This document shows positions 37,501 to 46,019 of a DNA stretch of 59,445 nt, one piece after another. Numbering within the stretch: position 1 is the stretch's first letter; every line of letters starts with the position of its first letter. Both the position numbers and the translations under genes were made by a program. The notes under the pieces were generated by a model that was given only the letters and a program-made list of their open reading frames with translations, was not told the origin of the DNA and made no database searches. This DNA comes from Herbaspirillum sp. (GTDB taxonomy: Bacteria > Pseudomonadota > Gammaproteobacteria > Burkholderiales > Burkholderiaceae_D): assembly GCA_028292625.1 (NCBI GenBank), contig JAQGLY010000045.1, forward strand, positions 1 to 59,445. Direction: 5' to 3'.

Positions 37501-38965
37501 AGCTGCAATAGCGAGCTCGGCAGATCGCCTCATCGGCATTTCGGCAGCGGTAATCGATGAACTGACGCACTGGCTAGACGCGCAGGATTTGGCAATTGCG
37601 CAACCGCTGAGGTTATCGTCGGTGCTGCTGGGCGCCGACTTTGAAGCGCCCGGCCCAAATCATGGACTGCCCAAAAAAACCGCAGAGATAGCGCGACGCA
37701 TAAAGAAATCGAGCAACTTCCTGATGGTCGGTACGATCGAGCCGCGCAAAGGATATTTGCAGGCGCTGCAAACCTTCGAACAGCTATGGCGCGAAGGTCA
37801 TCAGGTTTGCCTGACGATTGTCGGCGCCGAAGGGTGGATGTCGCTACCAACCGAAATGCGCCGCACGATTCCCGAGATCGTCAAAAGAATTTCGAATCAT
37901 CCGGAACTGGGCAAACGCTTATTCTGGCTGAAAGCGATCAGCGACGAGCACCTGCAGAATCTATATGGATCCAGTACCTGTCTGCTGGCGGCCAGCGAAG
38001 GGGAAGGATTTGGCCTGCCGCTGATCGAAGCGGCACGCGCTGGCTTGCCGGTCATAGCCCGCGACTTGCCGGTGTTTCGCGAAGTCATGGAATTGCACGC
38101 ATTTTATTTCACAGGCATGGACAAGGACGATCTCGCGACGGCAATCAGAAGCTGGCTGCAACTGCACGCTGCCGGCAAAGCGCCCTCGTCGACCGGCCTG
38201 CAATGGCTCAGTTGGAAACAGCATGTGGAAATGATCAGTGCCGTACTGCTTAGCCAAGGCAGAGAACGCATCTGGGCATCGCAACGATTGAAGCATAAAG
38301 CACTGGAACAGCACCTTGATCTGATCCATGGGGCCCGCGTGGCCATGGTCCGTTCATTGGTTCCAGCCGGCAGACAGATTCTCGATCTCGGCGGCGCCAA
38401 TTGTCCGCTTTATAAGATGGATTACCCTTACGCTTTCGAAAAGCTGACGCTGATCGACTTGCCGCCAGACCAGCGTCACAGCTATTACAAGGATATCGTG
38501 GTCGACAGCGACTGTCCGCTCGGCCCCATAGTGCTGCGCTATACCGACATGACAACGCTGGACGGCATCGCCGATGAAAGCGTAGATCTGGTCTGGTCGG
38601 GCGAAAGCATCGAGCATGTGCCCCAGGAAGCTGGCGAGCGGATGTGCCGGGAGGCGTTCCGGGTGTTGAAAAAGGGCGGCGCTTTCTGTCTTGACACTCC
38701 AAACCGGCGTGTCACAGAAATCCATGTCCGTACAGTCGATAGCGAATTCATTCATCCCGAACATTTTATTGAATATTCCACCGAACTGCTGATGGCGGTA
38801 CTGACAAAAGCAGGTTTTGTCATCAAACATTCCTATGGAATCTGTGAAATGCCGGAAACCGTCCGTACCGGCGAGTTTCACTACGAGGATTTTCTGTTTG
38901 GAAAACAGATTACCGACCGTGTCGCGGACAGCTACATTCAATTCCACCATTGCATAAAGCCATGA
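34502..38965 (+). CDS. Multidomain GT4-GT4-GT4-methyltransferase fusion
   Basis: 1487 residues in four modules. (1) GT4 at 1-about 405: MRIVIDLQGAQTESRYRGIG, then EX7E with Glu317 and Glu325 in HEGFGLPVLEAMACG. (2) A second GT-B unit at about 418-800: LAFVSPLPPQQTGIADYCAQ, FGFIDPTKQSLRLVDAWLA, and a degenerate end GETSAAVLDCMNYGLPTIVN. (3) A third GT4 at about 855-1245: VDVTSIARTDLKTGIERVVR, VGTIEPRKGYLQALQTF, and Glu1168/Glu1176 in EGFGLPLIEAARAG. (4) A class I SAM methyltransferase at about 1270-1487: RQILDLGGANCPLY and LVWSGESIEHVPQEAGERMC. Related multi-GT proteins (WbdA-type) polymerise O-antigens exported by Wzm/Wzt. Likely the main polymerase here; the attached methyltransferase is unusual. 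Confidence 0.85.
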   Translation: MRIVIDLQGAQTESRYRGIGRYSMAITLALAKASRKHDIRLVLNGQFPQSALTIRQTFAGILPADHIHVFDVPAPTLGQEAANALRAEAAEKLREHFIAQLRPDVVLITSLFEGFVNDAVTSVGRFDVNANTAVILYDLIPLHDPERYLKTPTQKIDYARKIESLKRAGMLLAISDYSRQEGIESLGLPAERVVSISAAADEHFRPETPSAEWVVQLRQRYGVTRKIILSVPGGFDPRKNIDGLINAFAQLPPSLRAEYQLVIISRSDEVENNYIHHHFKQAGLKKDELILTGYVDDTELRALYREATLCVFCSKHEGFGLPVLEAMACGAAVIGSCNTSIPEVIGCEDALFDPFSLQSITDKMTQVLSDPDWLQKMREKGPGQAAKFSWEVSARKLLAAVENRFGEHPARDTIAPLRPRLAFVSPLPPQQTGIADYCAQLLPELSRHFDIELIVEQPELTLAPELDVLPRRSAQWFVENGASFDRVLYQVGNSPFHTYMFDLIALHPGVVVLHDFFLSAVLAYEEERGLMPGRWQQALYRSHGYMALRMRAGTNDVDGADLAKHIYPSNLEVLQKAKSIIVHSDYSQQLARHWYGATATENWTTIPLLRITARDIDCRGAREQLRLDPDAFVVCSFGFIDPTKQSLRLVDAWLASRLAANPRCHLILVGQNHGGDYGVQLLERIRNSGVAARIRITGWTESDDYRRYLEASDVGVQLRSASRGETSAAVLDCMNYGLPTIVNACGSSADIPDRAAYKLADAFTDTELIVALESLWNDDNARHALGSAAAALIADQHSPVSCAQQYATAINRAYAHATTDFPALLQALAESSALIACESDTLAVAQAVANSTFEKPALRQLLVDVTSIARTDLKTGIERVVRAQLLKLMETPPAGFRVEPVRLSDEGIHCHYRYARSFTCAMLGIPVGGLIDQPVDIAPGDIFYGLDFAPSDVVRASFAGVFSRWRAFGIVVSFVVYDLLPILKPHCFPEGASDTHSRWLAAIASSADRLIGISAAVIDELTHWLDAQDLAIAQPLRLSSVLLGADFEAPGPNHGLPKKTAEIARRIKKSSNFLMVGTIEPRKGYLQALQTFEQLWREGHQVCLTIVGAEGWMSLPTEMRRTIPEIVKRISNHPELGKRLFWLKAISDEHLQNLYGSSTCLLAASEGEGFGLPLIEAARAGLPVIARDLPVFREVMELHAFYFTGMDKDDLATAIRSWLQLHAAGKAPSSTGLQWLSWKQHVEMISAVLLSQGRERIWASQRLKHKALEQHLDLIHGARVAMVRSLVPAGRQILDLGGANCPLYKMDYPYAFEKLTLIDLPPDQRHSYYKDIVVDSDCPLGPIVLRYTDMTTLDGIADESVDLVWSGESIEHVPQEAGERMCREAFRVLKKGGAFCLDTPNRRVTEIHVRTVDSEFIHPEHFIEYSTELLMAVLTKAGFVIKHSYGICEMPETVRTGEFHYEDFLFGKQITDRVADSYIQFHHCIKP

Positions 38966-39915
38966 AACTTATCATTCAAATTCCGTGTTACAACGAAGCT
39001 GGCACACTAGCGATTGCGCTCGCTGCATTGCCGCGCGACGTGGCCGGTTTCCAATCTGTCGAATGGCTGATCATCGATGACGGAAGCGCGGATGCAACCG
39101 TCCAGGTCGCACTGGACAATGGCGTGCATCATGTCATTCGGCACAACCGCAACCAGGGGCTGGCGCGCGCGTTCATGACAGGCATACAAGCCTGTATCGA
39201 TCGTGGTGCGGACGTCATCGTAAATACCGACGCCGACAACCAATACAACGCCGACGACATCCCGGGACTGGTAGCGCCGATACTTAACGGCACCGCCGAC
39301 TTGGTAATCGGGGCGCGACCGATTTCTACAATCGAACATTTCTCGCCGATCAAGAAATCCCTGCAAAAGCTTGGCAGTTGGGTCGTGCGGGTCGCCAGCC
39401 GTACCGATATTCCCGATGCACCAAGCGGATTCCGCGCGATCACACGCGACGCCGCGCAACATCTGATGGTCTTTAACGAATACACATATACGCTGGAAAC
39501 GATCATTCAAGCCGGACAAAAGAACATGGCGATTACCTCGGTACCGATCCGGGTCAACGCCGATCTGCGGCCATCGCGTCTGTTCAAGAGCATGCCGTCA
39601 TATATTAAACGCTCGATCCTCACGATCGTGCGTATCTTCGTCATCTACCGGCCCTTCCGGTTTTTCATTTCGATGGGAATAGCGCTGCTCACGGCCGGCA
39701 CCCTAATCGGATTACGCTTTATGTGGCATTACTTGCATGACAACGGTACCGGTTTTGTGCAGTCGCTGATCCTGGCGGGCGTGCTGCTGGGCATGGGATT
39801 TCAAACCATACTGGTGGCTTTCCTGGCGGATCTGATCGCATCCAATCGCAAGCTGCTCGAAGACATCCGCTACAAGCTACGCGACGCCGGCGGCACGGAT
39901 GGCAGCGTACGCTGA
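38962..39915 (+). CDS. GT2 glycosyltransferase, polyprenyl-phosphate type (GtrB/DPM-like)
   Basis: 317 residues from ATG 38962, which overlaps the stop of the previous gene (ATGA). GT-A fold: LIIQIPCYNEAGTLAIALAA, DDGSADATVQVA, the metal-binding VNTDADNQYNADDIPGL and GARP...EHFSPIKK. Two C-terminal TM helices (FFISMGIALLTAGTLIGLRF and SLILAGVLLGMGFQTILVAF) put it with GtrB/ArnC-type enzymes that load a sugar onto undecaprenyl phosphate. With GtrA (41890) and GT-C proteins (42345, 44099) it probably forms a side-chain modification pathway acting in the periplasm. Confidence 0.88.
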   Translation: MKLIIQIPCYNEAGTLAIALAALPRDVAGFQSVEWLIIDDGSADATVQVALDNGVHHVIRHNRNQGLARAFMTGIQACIDRGADVIVNTDADNQYNADDIPGLVAPILNGTADLVIGARPISTIEHFSPIKKSLQKLGSWVVRVASRTDIPDAPSGFRAITRDAAQHLMVFNEYTYTLETIIQAGQKNMAITSVPIRVNADLRPSRLFKSMPSYIKRSILTIVRIFVIYRPFRFFISMGIALLTAGTLIGLRFMWHYLHDNGTGFVQSLILAGVLLGMGFQTILVAFLADLIASNRKLLEDIRYKLRDAGGTDGSVR

Positions 39916-39988
39916 AGATCCCTGTTCGATCGGGGCGCCACACTACACAGATCACATGGCGCAAGCCGACAAACCAGGAGTATTGTAA

Positions 39989-41869
39989 ATGTGCGGTATT
40001 ACGGGGTTCATCAGCAAGACGGAAATTGCAGAACAAACGCTGACGGACATGGCTCATTCGATTTACCACCGCGGTCCCGACCATACTGGTTTCCTGCGCG
40101 AACCGACGCTGGGATTGGCGATGACGCGTCTATCTATTATCGATCTCGCCGGAGGTAATCAACCGCTCCATTCGGAAGACGGCAACGTTTCTTTGATATT
40201 CAACGGTGAAATTTATAACTTCAAAGCGCTACGCGCAGAGCTCGAAAAACACATCACATTTCATACTCACTCCGACACTGAAGTCATTCTGAATGGCTAC
40301 ACGGTATGGGGTAAGGAAATATTTGCAAAACTGAACGGCATGTTCGCGCTGGCGATCTGGGATCGCCGCATACAAAAGCTGCTGCTGGTGCGCGATCCGC
40401 TTGGAGTCAAACCACTTTACTATCTCACGACAAAAGAGAGTCTGTACTTTTCTTCCGAAATCAAGACATTCACGCACTTGGCTTTGGCCAATAAAATCAA
40501 TCCGTTGGCGTTGTCCCAGTTTCTGTGCGCCGATTACGTATTTCATCCACAAACCGCGATCAAAGGCATCCTCCAGATATTGCCGGGTCAGGTGATGGAA
40601 ATCGACACCGATCTGAAAACCAGCGAGTGGATTTTCCGCACGCCTGGCCGTAGCGACACGACCACCCGTAATGGACCCAGCCGGGCCGAAGACATGCGCG
40701 CACAACTGGACAAAGCGATCATCGGCCAAACCGTGGCGGACGTGCCTTACGGTTTGCTACTGTCCTCAGGCCTGGATTCAATGGCGATATTGGGCGCATT
40801 GCATCGGCACGACTTGACCGAGAGCCTGTGCACTTACACTGCGTACTATCCCGACTCGCCGAATTTTTCGGAAGACCTGCCGGTGCGCAAAATGGCCGAA
40901 CGATGGGGTTTCAAGAATGAACTGGTGGCCATCACCGCACAGGATGTGATCACCTATTGGGATCAGCTCTGCGATACCTTCGACAATCTGGACATGCTAC
41001 CTACCGCAATCGCTATATTTGGGGCATCGAAGGCGGCCAGCCGTGAGCGACGCGTCCTGCTCTCGGGCAATGGCGGCGACGAATTGTTCTTCGGCTATCC
41101 CACCTACCGCGCCACACGCTGGGCCGAGCGTCTGCATGGCGTCGCGGGTCTCGTCAATCTGGCAAAACCACTGGCGCGCATGATACCGCCTTCGGAGGAT
41201 TATCTTACCGGGTCCGAGAAAGTTCGGCGCTTTCTCGACGGTTTCGACAGCAACCCCGCACTGGCACACTCGCAATGGCGTCATGTTTTTCGCTTCGACG
41301 AGACGCACGCGCTGCTTTGCCGCGACTTTCAGGTAGAGAGCCGCGAAGCACTGTATCGAGACCAACTGCGGCACGTTTCCGATGGGCATAGGCAGGGATT
41401 TATCGACGGCGCGCAATATGCCTGGAGCGACATGCGGAGCTGGATGGTGGACAGCGGCATGATGATGTGGGACAAGGCCGGCATGAGCGCTTCCGTTGAA
41501 ATTCGCGTGCCGTTCGTTGATCCCGATTTCGTTGATTATGTGTTGAATCTTCCGCTCGACGTCCGCACCGGCGGCAAACCCGGTACGAAAGCATTGCTGC
41601 GGCAGGTCGTTGCGGACGACCTGCCGCAAGATATCCTGGCTTTGCCGAAGTCCGGTTTTCAGGTGCCGATCGCAACATGGCTTCATGGAGAGCTGCACGA
41701 AATGTTCCGCGACCTCTCCATGAGTCTGCCATCCGAGGTTTTCAACCATCGCGTGATAGACACAATGTGGCGCGACTTCGATGCCCGCAAGGCCGACAAT
41801 GCGCTGAAGTTGTGGACGCTCGGCGCGGTGGCCGGTTGGGCAAATGCCCACCGTGTCGAATGGCACTGA
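39989..41869 (+). CDS. Asparagine synthetase-like glutamine amidotransferase (AsnB family)
   Basis: 626 residues. N-terminal class II glutaminase: Cys2 nucleophile in MCGITGFISKTE, with YHRGPDHTG and LSIIDLAGGNQPL. C-terminal synthetase: ATP-PPi loop LLSSGLDSMAILG (Ser259-Ser264) and SGNGGDELFFGYPTYRATRW. Orthodox AsnB enzymes make asparagine, but copies inside O-antigen clusters (WbpS-type) usually amidate a sugar carboxyl or related group, so a role in decorating a uronic acid is inferred. An AGGAG ribosome site precedes the ATG. It sits in a glycosyltransferase operon with no amino-acid biosynthesis genes around. Confidence 0.9.
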   Translation: MCGITGFISKTEIAEQTLTDMAHSIYHRGPDHTGFLREPTLGLAMTRLSIIDLAGGNQPLHSEDGNVSLIFNGEIYNFKALRAELEKHITFHTHSDTEVILNGYTVWGKEIFAKLNGMFALAIWDRRIQKLLLVRDPLGVKPLYYLTTKESLYFSSEIKTFTHLALANKINPLALSQFLCADYVFHPQTAIKGILQILPGQVMEIDTDLKTSEWIFRTPGRSDTTTRNGPSRAEDMRAQLDKAIIGQTVADVPYGLLLSSGLDSMAILGALHRHDLTESLCTYTAYYPDSPNFSEDLPVRKMAERWGFKNELVAITAQDVITYWDQLCDTFDNLDMLPTAIAIFGASKAASRERRVLLSGNGGDELFFGYPTYRATRWAERLHGVAGLVNLAKPLARMIPPSEDYLTGSEKVRRFLDGFDSNPALAHSQWRHVFRFDETHALLCRDFQVESREALYRDQLRHVSDGHRQGFIDGAQYAWSDMRSWMVDSGMMMWDKAGMSASVEIRVPFVDPDFVDYVLNLPLDVRTGGKPGTKALLRQVVADDLPQDILALPKSGFQVPIATWLHGELHEMFRDLSMSLPSEVFNHRVIDTMWRDFDARKADNALKLWTLGAVAGWANAHRVEWH

Positions 41870-41889
41870 AATGTGGACTTGACAAGCGG

Positions 41890-42348
41890 ATGCCGATGAA
41901 CAGGCCGGGAAGAAAACAATTGCTCGCCGATCCGCACCGGCGGCGTACGGCGGGTGAAATCTTGCGCTATCTGCTGGCGGGCGCCTTGAATACCGTGCTC
42001 GGGCTGTCGCTGATTGCCGCGTTCATGCATCTTGCTCATCTGTCCCCAGCGCTCAGCAATTTTCTGGCGTATGCAATCACGCTCTTTACATCGTTTCTTT
42101 CCCACAAACGGTTTACTTTTCGCAGTAATGGCAAGGTGTCACGCGAATTGACGCTATTCATTCTCTTTTACTGGATTTCATATCTCGGTAATCTGCTGGC
42201 GCTGTCATTACTGCTGCGCTGCCCCATATCCGCATTTGTCGCGCAGATCATTGCCAGTGGGGTATTCGTGGTGATTTCCTTCTTTCTTCAACGTATGATT
42301 ATTTTTACCAGACGTCATGGAGACATCGTCGCCGGAGAAAAAAAATGA
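41890..42348 (+). CDS. GtrA-family membrane protein
   Basis: 152 residues from ATG 41890 (ATG 41896 also possible). Four TM helices in the GtrA pattern: EILRYLLAGALNTVLGLSLI, LSNFLAYAITLFTSFLSHKR followed by FTF, then FILFYWISYLGNLLALSLLL, and VFVVISFFLQRMIIF. The family is thought to help translocate undecaprenyl-phosphate-linked sugars. It lies upstream of, and overlaps by four bases, a GT-C type glycosyltransferase, and so fits a gtrA-gtrB-gtrC like module with the GT2 at 38962. Confidence 0.85.
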   Translation: MPMNRPGRKQLLADPHRRRTAGEILRYLLAGALNTVLGLSLIAAFMHLAHLSPALSNFLAYAITLFTSFLSHKRFTFRSNGKVSRELTLFILFYWISYLGNLLALSLLLRCPISAFVAQIIASGVFVVISFFLQRMIIFTRRHGDIVAGEKK

Positions 42349-44102
42349 TCCGTTCCACATTTGCGGCCGCAATTGTGCTTGCATGGGTCTATCAATTCAT
42401 AGGCCATCGCATATGGCGCTATTTACCCTATGTGTCGCAAGATCACACGGGGCTGCCGATAGCCATCGCGGTCCTGTTGTGCATGACGCTTCCATTCGTA
42501 TTTGTCAAACGACTGGCGCATGCGGCTAATGGATTCCGCTTCGATCGCCGCGCGGATGGCGGCTTGCTTTTGCTGCTGGCGGCGATTGCCGCACTGAACT
42601 GGCTGGTTTTCGTATCGCATTGGACCACGCTACCGTTGCATACCTACGGCGACGAATTTTTTCATAACGAACGGACTCTGATCGAGTATAACTACTGGCA
42701 CGATCTATTACACCCGGTTCCAGGTAAGGATGGTCTGGAATTTCCATCGGCGCATTTCATTTTCTATCCGTCTGTCGCCTATTTCACCACTACAATACTT
42801 ACGTGGCTGCAAGGCGATCCAGCCTCCATCGTTTATCAGCGTAATGCATTGCTGATCTGGCTATTTCCTATACCGATGGCTGCTTATATGCTGGGGCGCG
42901 CGCTAGAGATTGCCCGCCGGCTCAGCTTTCTATTTGCGCTAGCGCTGGCGGTTTCTCCACTGCTCGCCAGTTTCATGCTCAGTTATTACATAGAAATTCC
43001 TTATATATCGATCGAACTGATGGCCTTGGCCTGGCTTGTGCGCGGAGAAAAAAATCAAGATGCCTACGCTTTATGTCTGGCGGTCGGTCTGGCGTCTGTA
43101 GCAACGCTGGTGCGCGAGTCGACTTTACCATTCGCATTTTTCATGGTGGCCGCCGCACTTTATTGCAGCAGTAGGTTTTCTATCGAAAGAGCGGGCAAAA
43201 TAGCGCTGCAGGCATGGTTCGTCTTCGCGGGACTGATGCCGTGTGTGCTGTACTCGTACGCCAAACTTTGCTACGCGGGTCCGCAAAGCACGCGCTTGGC
43301 AATGACCAATCTATTGCACCAAGACTGGTGGTTATTGCTGACCTACGGATTGCTCTATTTGAATCCCATCGTGCTGTTATTCGCTCTAGCGGCGTGGCGA
43401 TTTATAGTGCGCCCCAAGACCAGGATGCTGCTTGTTACGATGACCGCAGCCCTGGTGGGGACCTTGTTTATGTACGGCATGTTTGAGCCCGGATGGATGC
43501 CATGGTCGCGCAATTATGCGTTACTGTTGGCGCCAACCGTTGCCCTTGCGCTGGCCGGTCTTTACTGGTTGGCCGATAAATTCAATTCCAAGGTAACGCA
43601 AAGCATACTGATTGGAGGGTCCCTCGTAAACCTCGTGTTCGCTTCCTTATATTTCACCGATAATCGACTGTTTCACGAAAACGAAGCGATCTTCGATTTG
43701 GCGCCGGCGCTTGCTCAATTGGGACAACTCAAGGGGACGGTTAAGGTATATGAACACCGACCGGTCTTCATGCGCAATCAATTGGTCATGCCCTCGAATA
43801 TCACTCTAGTAAACCTTGCTCCCGAGATAAGCACCTTCATGCCATTGTCCGATATCGAATCACGTCTCCCTTCCGACGCCCGCTGGATTCTCTATTACTA
43901 CTATCAAAATGCCGCCACGCCATGGAAGTTACGCACCGCATCGCAGAAGGTGCGAGAGATATCGCCACAGTTGCACCCTGCAGCGGAAGCCTTGCGAAGC
44001 GAAATGGAAAATGGAAACTACGTCATTCGTTCCTTGAATAACGATCCGTTTTCGGATGGCCGCACAGGAGTCGCCCTGCTGGAAAGAAAGGATAAAAGAT
44101 GA
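42345..44102 (+). CDS. Membrane glycosyltransferase, GT-C type (unclassified)
   Basis: 585 residues, about eleven hydrophobic helices. The first periplasmic loop carries an acidic motif (TYGDEFFHNERTLIEYN), the position where GT-C enzymes (ArnT/PMT type) have catalytic Asp/Glu. The hydrophilic C-terminal part (LAPEISTFMPLSDIESRLPS onward) should be periplasmic. GT-C enzymes use polyprenyl-phosphate sugars, consistent with the neighbouring GtrB- and GtrA-like genes. ATG overlaps gtrA's stop and its own stop overlaps the next gene (ATGA both times). Wzy polymerase is an alternative reading, since Wzy also has many helices and large loops. Confidence 0.68.
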   Translation: MIRSTFAAAIVLAWVYQFIGHRIWRYLPYVSQDHTGLPIAIAVLLCMTLPFVFVKRLAHAANGFRFDRRADGGLLLLLAAIAALNWLVFVSHWTTLPLHTYGDEFFHNERTLIEYNYWHDLLHPVPGKDGLEFPSAHFIFYPSVAYFTTTILTWLQGDPASIVYQRNALLIWLFPIPMAAYMLGRALEIARRLSFLFALALAVSPLLASFMLSYYIEIPYISIELMALAWLVRGEKNQDAYALCLAVGLASVATLVRESTLPFAFFMVAAALYCSSRFSIERAGKIALQAWFVFAGLMPCVLYSYAKLCYAGPQSTRLAMTNLLHQDWWLLLTYGLLYLNPIVLLFALAAWRFIVRPKTRMLLVTMTAALVGTLFMYGMFEPGWMPWSRNYALLLAPTVALALAGLYWLADKFNSKVTQSILIGGSLVNLVFASLYFTDNRLFHENEAIFDLAPALAQLGQLKGTVKVYEHRPVFMRNQLVMPSNITLVNLAPEISTFMPLSDIESRLPSDARWILYYYYQNAATPWKLRTASQKVREISPQLHPAAEALRSEMENGNYVIRSLNNDPFSDGRTGVALLERKDKR

Positions 44103-45865
44103 GTCGGGCTGGCATGAAATTGAAGCCGGAGATGCAATCGAAATTGGATCTGATCGCACTGCCGATTGCAGCCGTCTTATTTATTTGGTTGTTGTACAGT
44201 TACAGTTCCGGTTTACAAGGACCGTTCGTGTTCGGCGACGAAGCCGAATACGGCGACATGATCCATTCTATCCTCAGCGGCGGCCGCCTTGCCGGGTATC
44301 ATCAGTACGGCCCTCTGTATCCCATGCTAGTCGCAGCGGGTCGGCAAATTTTCCCGGCAGAATCCGTTTTTCAACTAGCGCAAGCGCTGAACTTCTGCTT
44401 TTCCTTTTTGGCGCTGTTTCCTTTCTGGCTGCTGGCGCGCTCGCTGCTGGGCCACGGCAAACTACTCTGGCTGGCGACAGCCGCATTCATTCTGGCGCCG
44501 TTCTGGTCGTTTTCGATCGTCACCTGGGCCGATCCGCTCTTTTATGCCCTGCTTTATTTTAGTTTCTATCTGGCCCACCGCGCTGTAACCGGCGCGAGGC
44601 GAAATGCCTTCTTCGGCCTAGGACTGACAATCGGTCTGCTGTTTCTCGCCAAGCCGATCGGGCTATTCTATTTGATCTCTCTGCTGGCCGGGCTAGTGCT
44701 CGTCTTCGGCAGACGCACGCTGAAGGCGCGGGAGATGTCGCAATTGGCGCTGACAGTACTCGGCAGCCTTATTTTCATCGCCCCATGGATTTACCGCAAC
44801 ATCGTTATCGAGCATATCTCAGCGCTAGGCTATTCCTATGTCGGCGAGGATCTGCATAATATGCTCGCCGTCATGAGCTGGCAGAAATTCGTCTTGCAGT
44901 TGCTGGCGGCGGTCGGCTTTCAGTTGTCATACATCATCGCCAGTGCGCTGGGAGTGACACTGGTAATTCCCTATGTCGCTCTGAAATCATGGCGTTCGCT
45001 ACCCGTTTCGGATCGGATACTGATTCTCTATACGATATTCTCGCTTGCTGCCGTGGGACTCATTTCTGCGGTGCACATGCTCGTCGCTCCTACTTTGGGC
45101 TACTGGGTGCCCAACGGCAGATATTTGACGCAGTATGTTCCGATCCAGTTTTTACTGTTCCTATATTTATGGAAAAAAAGCCGGCCCGATGCAGACGCTG
45201 AGCATGTCGCCGTAAAACTTGCGCTTTGCGTGGCAGCCGCATTCGTGATTTATGCCTGTTCCCCACTTGAAAGTATGGCGGCGTTCAGCATCATCAACAA
45301 TCCGGATCTGGCAGGATATTCCCGTTTTTTCGATGGCCCGAATATAAACTGGCGTGCCCGGTTCGAGCCAGATCTACTGCAGCGCTTAGCGCCGGTAGCG
45401 GTGATGCTGGTCGGCGCCGGCTCGGCATTGTTTTTTAGCAAGCGGCGGGTGATCTGCCTGTCGGCGATTTTACTCGGCACGGTCTATTTCATCGGTACGA
45501 CCTGGCACCAGCGCGACTTGATAAAAAGCATGTCCAATACGCAAAGACCGGTGAATCTTTTCTTAAAAGGACAGTCTTTGCCCAACACTGCTGGTGGTCT
45601 TTGCATGGAGGAAGGCATTTACTTCGATGAATTTCTTAAGGACCGTAATTTTTCCTTCATTCGCGATTATTGGTGTCCGCTTCGTCCGACACAGTATTTG
45701 AAGCTCGAACAGGTTTGTTCCGCTTCCCCAGAAAACGGCGGCCCGCAGGCCGCACCGGCTTTATTTGTCACGTCACGCGACAATCCGGCTGCCACGCGGC
45801 TTCCAATCGCTTATGCAACAGATGACTATGTTGCGCTCAAGGTAGCCTGCGGCGAGGGTAAATGA
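44099..45865 (+). CDS. Membrane glycosyltransferase, GT-C type (ArnT/GT39-like)
   Basis: 588 residues, N-terminal helix LIALPIAAVLFIWLLYSYSS followed by the acidic loop FVFGDEAEYGDMIHSILSGG, the usual catalytic region of GT39/GT83 enzymes, then about ten more helices and a periplasmic tail with several cysteines (LCMEEGIYFDEFLKD, YWCPLRPTQY, EQVCSASPEN, ALKVACGEGK). The paired Cys suggest disulfides. It shares the plan of the preceding gene (two related GT-C proteins in tandem) and probably uses a polyprenyl-phosphate sugar to decorate the polymer in the periplasm. Acceptor unknown. Confidence 0.72.
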   Translation: MSRAGMKLKPEMQSKLDLIALPIAAVLFIWLLYSYSSGLQGPFVFGDEAEYGDMIHSILSGGRLAGYHQYGPLYPMLVAAGRQIFPAESVFQLAQALNFCFSFLALFPFWLLARSLLGHGKLLWLATAAFILAPFWSFSIVTWADPLFYALLYFSFYLAHRAVTGARRNAFFGLGLTIGLLFLAKPIGLFYLISLLAGLVLVFGRRTLKAREMSQLALTVLGSLIFIAPWIYRNIVIEHISALGYSYVGEDLHNMLAVMSWQKFVLQLLAAVGFQLSYIIASALGVTLVIPYVALKSWRSLPVSDRILILYTIFSLAAVGLISAVHMLVAPTLGYWVPNGRYLTQYVPIQFLLFLYLWKKSRPDADAEHVAVKLALCVAAAFVIYACSPLESMAAFSIINNPDLAGYSRFFDGPNINWRARFEPDLLQRLAPVAVMLVGAGSALFFSKRRVICLSAILLGTVYFIGTTWHQRDLIKSMSNTQRPVNLFLKGQSLPNTAGGLCMEEGIYFDEFLKDRNFSFIRDYWCPLRPTQYLKLEQVCSASPENGGPQAAPALFVTSRDNPAATRLPIAYATDDYVALKVACGEGK

Positions 45866-45916
45866 CGACGCGCGGGTTCAAACTCAGTATCTGCATTAAC
45901 GCTTCAATGATGCATG

Positions 45917-45939
45917 TATAATCGCGCGCTAAGCGCGAT
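45917..45939 (+). promoter_or_regulatory. Possible promoter with adjacent hairpin before the methyltransferase gene
   Basis: A perfect TATAAT (45917-45922) without a good -35, directly followed by a perfect hairpin: ATCGCGC (45921-45927), loop GCTAA, GCGCGAT (45933-45939). It lies in the 154-base gap that breaks the run of overlapping genes. The hairpin could end the upstream transcript partly (no T-run) or sit at the start of a new one. Confidence 0.3.
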
Positions 45940-46019
45940 CAGGAAAATCGCACTGCGATGACGAACCTGCGAGCATAGGATTTCGGCCGCAGGTCCAGCC
46001 CATACGGAAAGGAAATGGC

